A stretch of 8,592 nt of DNA from assembly GCA_035510775.1 (NCBI GenBank), contig DATKGP010000046.1:1-8592 (forward strand), given 5' to 3'. This stretch comes from DATKGP01 sp035510775. GTDB taxonomy: Bacteria > Patescibacteriota > UBA1384 > 2-12-FULL-50-11. Position 1 is the stretch's first letter, and each line of letters starts with the position of its first letter. Made by a program: the position numbers and the translations under genes. Below, piece after piece: positions 5,573 through 8,592 of this stretch. The notes below the pieces were generated by a model. It was given only the letters and a program-made list of their open reading frames with translations. It had not been told where the DNA came from and made no database searches.

Positions 5573-6493
5573 TCAACTTTTGGTTTTTAGCGCATTAAAA
5601 ACGCGATTTTGCCACACAACCAAAAGCGGCGTGGCGGTAAATATCGATGAGTAGGTTCCAATTGAAATTCCCACTAGCAGTGTCATCACGAACGGTCGAA
5701 TGCTGCTGCCACCCATAGCGACTAAGGCGATTAGAGTAAAGATCACGGTCAAGCTGGTGGCCAAGGATCGGTTTAAGGTCTGTTGCAGCGATTCATCAGA
5801 GAGCTTTTCAAACTCCTCGGCGTTCTCAACCCGGTTTTTCAATAAGTTTTCTCGAATTCGATCGAAGACCACGATCGTGTCGTGAACTGAAAATCCCATG
5901 ACGGTCAACATGGCGGTGATGAACGTTACATCTACTTCATACTTCAAGAAATGAGCCAGAATCGAGAAAACTCCCACGGTAATGACTAAGTCGTGAATCA
6001 AGGCAGCCAGGGCGGTTGCTCCAAATCGCCAGGACGAGACAGGGAAGGCGACTTTACGAAAAGCGTAGGCCAAGTAAAATAGAATTAAAATCGAGGCCAA
6101 AACCACGGCGATGATAGCTTTCCGGGTTAAATCTTGGCTGACACTCGCCCCAACTAACTGATACTGCACCTCGGCGACGCCGCCAAAATCTTTATTTAAA
6201 TCTGTCGTTAAAGTTTTGTGATCGCTATCCCCTAGCGGCAGCATTGTTAAGAGATAATCCCCGTTGGCTACAGTTGAAATGGTTAAACCTTTCACGCCCG
6301 GATAAGTTGCAACTTTATTGGTTAAATCGGTTTGGGAGACTGTCTTGGCAAAATGAACCTCAATTTGTGAGCCACCTTTAAAATCAATGCCCAGCGGCAG
6401 TTTCCAGACAAACAAGGAGATAATTCCCGGCACCATCACTAGGCCCGAGAAAATGAACCACCAAATTTTCTTTTTACCTAAAAATGTATACAT
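5573..6493 (-). CDS. secF: Protein translocase subunit SecF
   Basis: 306 aa, the normal length for a stand-alone SecF. SecF pairs with SecD in the cytoplasmic membrane and uses the ion gradient to pull translocating proteins out of SecYEG on the outer face. Seen: a first membrane segment at about residues 11-30; the SecF signature LGIDFKGG (34-41); an external P4-type region at about 45-115; LVGASVS at 113-119 leading into TM2; membrane segments at about 125-145, 157-180 and 186-208; MGFSVHDTIVVFDRIREN (199-216); and QQTLNRSLATSLTV (237-250) followed by two final membrane segments containing GISIGTYSSIF (275-285). Its ATG shares one base with the secD stop (TAATG), implying translational coupling. 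It ends in TGA, followed by hairpins on the minus strand. No truncation or missing signature motif was seen. Confidence 0.96.
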   Translation of the reverse strand: MYTFLGKKKIWWFIFSGLVMVPGIISLFVWKLPLGIDFKGGSQIEVHFAKTVSQTDLTNKVATYPGVKGLTISTVANGDYLLTMLPLGDSDHKTLTTDLNKDFGGVAEVQYQLVGASVSQDLTRKAIIAVVLASILILFYLAYAFRKVAFPVSSWRFGATALAALIHDLVITVGVFSILAHFLKYEVDVTFITAMLTVMGFSVHDTIVVFDRIRENLLKNRVENAEEFEKLSDESLQQTLNRSLATSLTVIFTLIALVAMGGSSIRPFVMTLLVGISIGTYSSIFTATPLLVVWQNRVFNALKTKS

Positions 6494-7764
6494 TAAACTT
6501 TCTCCAATCCCCTAGCTAATAATGGATTCATGGCAAATAATCGCAGGAAGTAGCGGCTGACAGTAATTGAGCTAAAGAGCGAGATAACTACGCCCAAGCC
6601 GAGTGTTAAGGCAAATCCCCTAACCGAGCCACTGGTGGTGAAATACAAAATTGCGCAGGTGATAATTGTGGCCATGTTAGAGTCGCGAACCGACGGCCAG
6701 GCTCGGCGAAAAGCCTCTTCCATCGCGATGTGTAAGTCTTTGCCAGCACGTAACTCTTCCCGCATTCTTTCAAAAATCAAAATATTGGCGTCGACTGCCA
6801 TGCCTATGGATAAGATAAAGCCAGCAATTCCGGAAAGCGTTAGAGTGACCGGAATTGCCTTAAACAAAGCAAAAGTAATTAAGCCGTAACTGAACAATGC
6901 CAGGGTGGCGACGAGGCCAGCCAGCCGGTAGTTGAGTAGCATAAACAGAATGACCAAAGCTAGGCCAATAATGCCGGCGACGATGCTGTTCTTGACCGAC
7001 TGGACGCCGAGCGTCGCGCCGATGGTGGTCTGGGCGATTTGTTTCAGTGGCACTTGCAAGGCGCCGTCGTTGAGCAGGTTAACGATATCTTTGGCCTGTT
7101 GAACGGTAAATTGGCCAGTAATTACCGCCTGTCCCGTGGTAATCGCCTCTTGGACCGTTGGCGCTGAGACTTCCTGATTGTCGAGAAAAATCGCAATCGG
7201 CTTGCCGACGTTTTGAGTAGTGATATCACTAAATAGCTTGGTACCGGCGCTATTAAACTGCAGACTAATTTGCGGGGCGTTGGTTGTCGAATCGAAAGTC
7301 AGCGTGGCGTTGGTCAGCTGCTTGCCGGTCAGGCCGGTAGAGACCCAGTTGGGGTTGGAACTGTCGGTGGTGGTGCTGCTATCTTCCGAGCGAAAATCCA
7401 GTTGGGCGGTGGTGCCAATTAACTTTATCGCCGATTCAACGTCTTTGATTCCCGGCAGCTCGACGATTAAAACTTGCTGATTACCAATTTTGCTAGGCTC
7501 AATGACTGGTTCGGACACGCCGGTCGAATTGACCCGTCTCTCAATAACATCTTGGGTCGAACTGATGGCGGTCTGCTGATCGGCTGGGGCGGTTTTGGAA
7601 AGATCCAAAGAGTATGTCAGTTCAACCCCACCCTGCAAATCCAGGCCTTGGCGAACCTCAATCTTACGTTTCAGAAAGGTGCTAGCATGGGTGGTTGAGA
7701 TATATGCCGCCACGCCGATAACCAGTAAAATCGCCACCAGCCCCAACCAAAAGTTTCTTCTCAT
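6493..7764 (-). CDS. secD: Protein translocase subunit SecD
   Basis: 423 aa, a compact stand-alone SecD. It is the larger half of the SecDF complex, whose external P1 domain binds emerging substrate. Seen: N-terminal membrane segment (about 6-22); RQGLDLQGG (38-46), the SecD signature; ERRVNSTGVSEP (75-86); a Ser/Thr/Asn-rich loop at about 128-140; the P1 region through ISLQFN and FLDNQEVSAP (193-202) to VNLLNDGALQVPL (228-240); then six membrane segments from about residue 259. These include GMAVDANILIFERMREEL (321-338), a region needed for ion-coupled cycling, and DSNMATIIT (361-369). The ATG lies 52 bases after the manC stop. No strong ribosome binding site is visible; the upstream sequence is A-rich and unstructured apart from one AT stem. 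It overlaps secF by one base. Confidence 0.96.
   Translation of the reverse strand: MRRNFWLGLVAILLVIGVAAYISTTHASTFLKRKIEVRQGLDLQGGVELTYSLDLSKTAPADQQTAISSTQDVIERRVNSTGVSEPVIEPSKIGNQQVLIVELPGIKDVESAIKLIGTTAQLDFRSEDSSTTTDSSNPNWVSTGLTGKQLTNATLTFDSTTNAPQISLQFNSAGTKLFSDITTQNVGKPIAIFLDNQEVSAPTVQEAITTGQAVITGQFTVQQAKDIVNLLNDGALQVPLKQIAQTTIGATLGVQSVKNSIVAGIIGLALVILFMLLNYRLAGLVATLALFSYGLITFALFKAIPVTLTLSGIAGFILSIGMAVDANILIFERMREELRAGKDLHIAMEEAFRRAWPSVRDSNMATIITCAILYFTTSGSVRGFALTLGLGVVISLFSSITVSRYFLRLFAMNPLLARGLEKV
6502..6505 (-). promoter_or_regulatory. Ribosome binding site of secF inside the end of secD
   Basis: On the minus strand GGAG (within GGAGAAAG) lies 8 bases before the secF ATG and is part of the last codons of secD. 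It fixes the SecF start and agrees with the TAATG stop-start overlap. Confidence 0.7.
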
Positions 7765-7773
7765 ATGCTCTGG

Positions 7774-7816
7774 CTAAAAAGTTTTTTGTTTTTAGTTTTT
7801 AGTTTTTGGTTTTTGG
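7774..7816 (-). repeat. Heptanucleotide tandem repeat between manC and secD
   Basis: Five consecutive 7-base units on the plus strand: TTTTTTG, TTTTTAG twice, TTTTTGG twice (7782-7816), ending at the base next to the manC stop codon. CTAAAAA (7774-7780) can pair with the TTTTTAG at 7789-7795, making an AT stem just before the secD start. As minus-strand mRNA the tract is A-rich, which can aid ribosome loading where no Shine-Dalgarno is present (inference). Confidence 0.7.
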
Positions 7817-8592
7817 TCATATGTAATTGTGTTTGTTTTGTTCTTTTAACTTTTCCACTAAATCTTTAACTTTGTGGACACTCTTCTGGTTACATACCAG
7901 AATGGCATCGTGGGTGTCAACGATTATCATATCTTTGATCCCAACGGTGGCAATTAATTTGCCGCTGGAGATAACTAAACTATTCTCGGTGTCTACTCCG
8001 AGATGGTTCTCCCCTGCCTTTAGTTTACCAGCTTTCTCCAAGATTGCGTGCAGAGTTATCCAGTTGCCCAAGTCGCTCCAGTCTAAATCGGCCGGCATCA
8101 CGGCGAGTTTATTTAGTTTCTCCGAGATGGCTTTATCGATCGGTTCGGCGTCGATCGCCTCATAATCTTTCGGGTCTGATGTCGTGCGATATTGTTGTAG
8201 CTTTTTCAGGGATTCGGGAATGAATTTCTGGTAATAATCCAGCAAAGTTTGGCCGCAAAAAAGATAATAACCGCCGTTCCATAAATACTCCCAGCTCTTG
8301 AAAAACCGATTGGCGGTCGCCTGGTCGGGCTTCTCGACGAATTTCTCCACCAGAAAAATTGGATGATTTTCTGATTTAACTAATTGTTCACCGAGTTTAA
8401 TATAACCCAAGCCGGTGTTCGGCTCGGTTGGTTTGATGCCGATGGTGGCGACGTAGTCTTTTTCTTTACCCAGAAAGTTGAAGGTTTCATCGACGACGGC
8501 AGCGAATTCTGCGGGTTTGCCGATGAAATGATCAGACGGCAGAACGGCGATGAGCGCCTCGGTGTCTTGCGTAGCTACGGCCAAAGTTGCCA
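7817..8592 (-). CDS. manC: Mannose-1-phosphate guanylyltransferase, C-terminal part (5' end outside window)
   Basis: The frame is open to the window edge, giving 257 visible residues; about the first 100, with the nucleotide-binding GxGGxGTR motif, are missing. The enzyme joins mannose-1-phosphate and GTP to give GDP-mannose, the donor for mannosylated surface glycans and a precursor of GDP-fucose. Seen in order: VLPSDHFI; PTEPNTGLGYIKLG; VEKFVEKPDQATA; WNGGYYLF, where the family usually has WNSGxF; EPIDKAISEK, the counterpart of the usual SIDYAxxE segment; DWSDLGNW; and a C-terminal half with VGIKDMIIVDTHDAILV and a short KDLVEKLKEQ helix. It stops there, so it is the short form without a fused phosphomannose isomerase domain. 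TTG 8584 is internal, since homologous sequence continues upstream. It is the upstream gene of the secDF run. Confidence 0.92.
   Translation of the reverse strand, partial: ATLAVATQDTEALIAVLPSDHFIGKPAEFAAVVDETFNFLGKEKDYVATIGIKPTEPNTGLGYIKLGEQLVKSENHPIFLVEKFVEKPDQATANRFFKSWEYLWNGGYYLFCGQTLLDYYQKFIPESLKKLQQYRTTSDPKDYEAIDAEPIDKAISEKLNKLAVMPADLDWSDLGNWITLHAILEKAGKLKAGENHLGVDTENSLVISSGKLIATVGIKDMIIVDTHDAILVCNQKSVHKVKDLVEKLKEQNKHNYI

Noticed and set aside
5573..5640. UGA recoding to glycine (Absconditabacteria/Gracilibacteria code)
   Set aside because: secF and manC end in TGA at the usual family length, and reading through adds non-conserved residues. Other genes show no in-frame TGA at conserved glycines.
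1..8592. CRISPR array, rRNA, tRNA, IS transposase or integrase
   Set aside because: No regularly spaced 20-40-base repeats, no conserved RNA gene patterns and no transposase or integrase motifs were seen on either strand.

Overview
The window looks like chromosomal DNA of a reduced, uncultivated bacterium, most likely a member of the Candidate Phyla Radiation (Patescibacteria). This rests on family resemblance only: single-TM TraG/VirD4-like ATPases with long N-terminal regions, a minimal separate secD-secF pair and small orphan membrane ORFs are typical there. No marker gene in the window settles the phylum. Genes end in TAA, TAG and TGA and the conserved families stop at their usual lengths, so the standard bacterial code fits and UGA recoding is not indicated.

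Layout. (1) Bases 1-4882, plus strand: two tandem, diverged paralogues of a type IV coupling protein-like (TraG/TraD/VirD4, HerA-FtsK superfamily) ATPase. The first is cut by the window start. The second is complete at 962 aa, contains no cysteine, and carries a long acidic tail its partner lacks. (2) Bases 4883-5572: a convergent intergenic zone. It starts with a G-rich palindromic repeat-like element, followed by a stretch unusually dense in perfect inverted repeats. That stretch overlaps a possible 112-aa cysteine-rich membrane protein and ends in a 10-bp GC-rich hairpin. (3) Bases 5573-8592, minus strand: an apparent operon manC (partial) - secD - secF. secD and secF overlap as TAATG, and an A-rich heptanucleotide tandem repeat sits between manC and secD.

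How it fits together. SecD and SecF form the membrane complex that uses the proton (or sodium) gradient to help proteins finish crossing the membrane through SecYEG. ManC makes GDP-mannose for surface glycans. The ATPase pair probably powers DNA or protein movement at the membrane, but no VirB4, VirB6, relaxase or pilin gene is visible here, so the substrate is unknown.

The least explained parts are the acidic tail, where a GGGGAG motif recurs in all three codon phases and resembles the adjacent intergenic repeat, and the inverted-repeat-rich block at about 5038-5544, which could be a structured RNA, a membrane-protein gene with a structured leader, or both.
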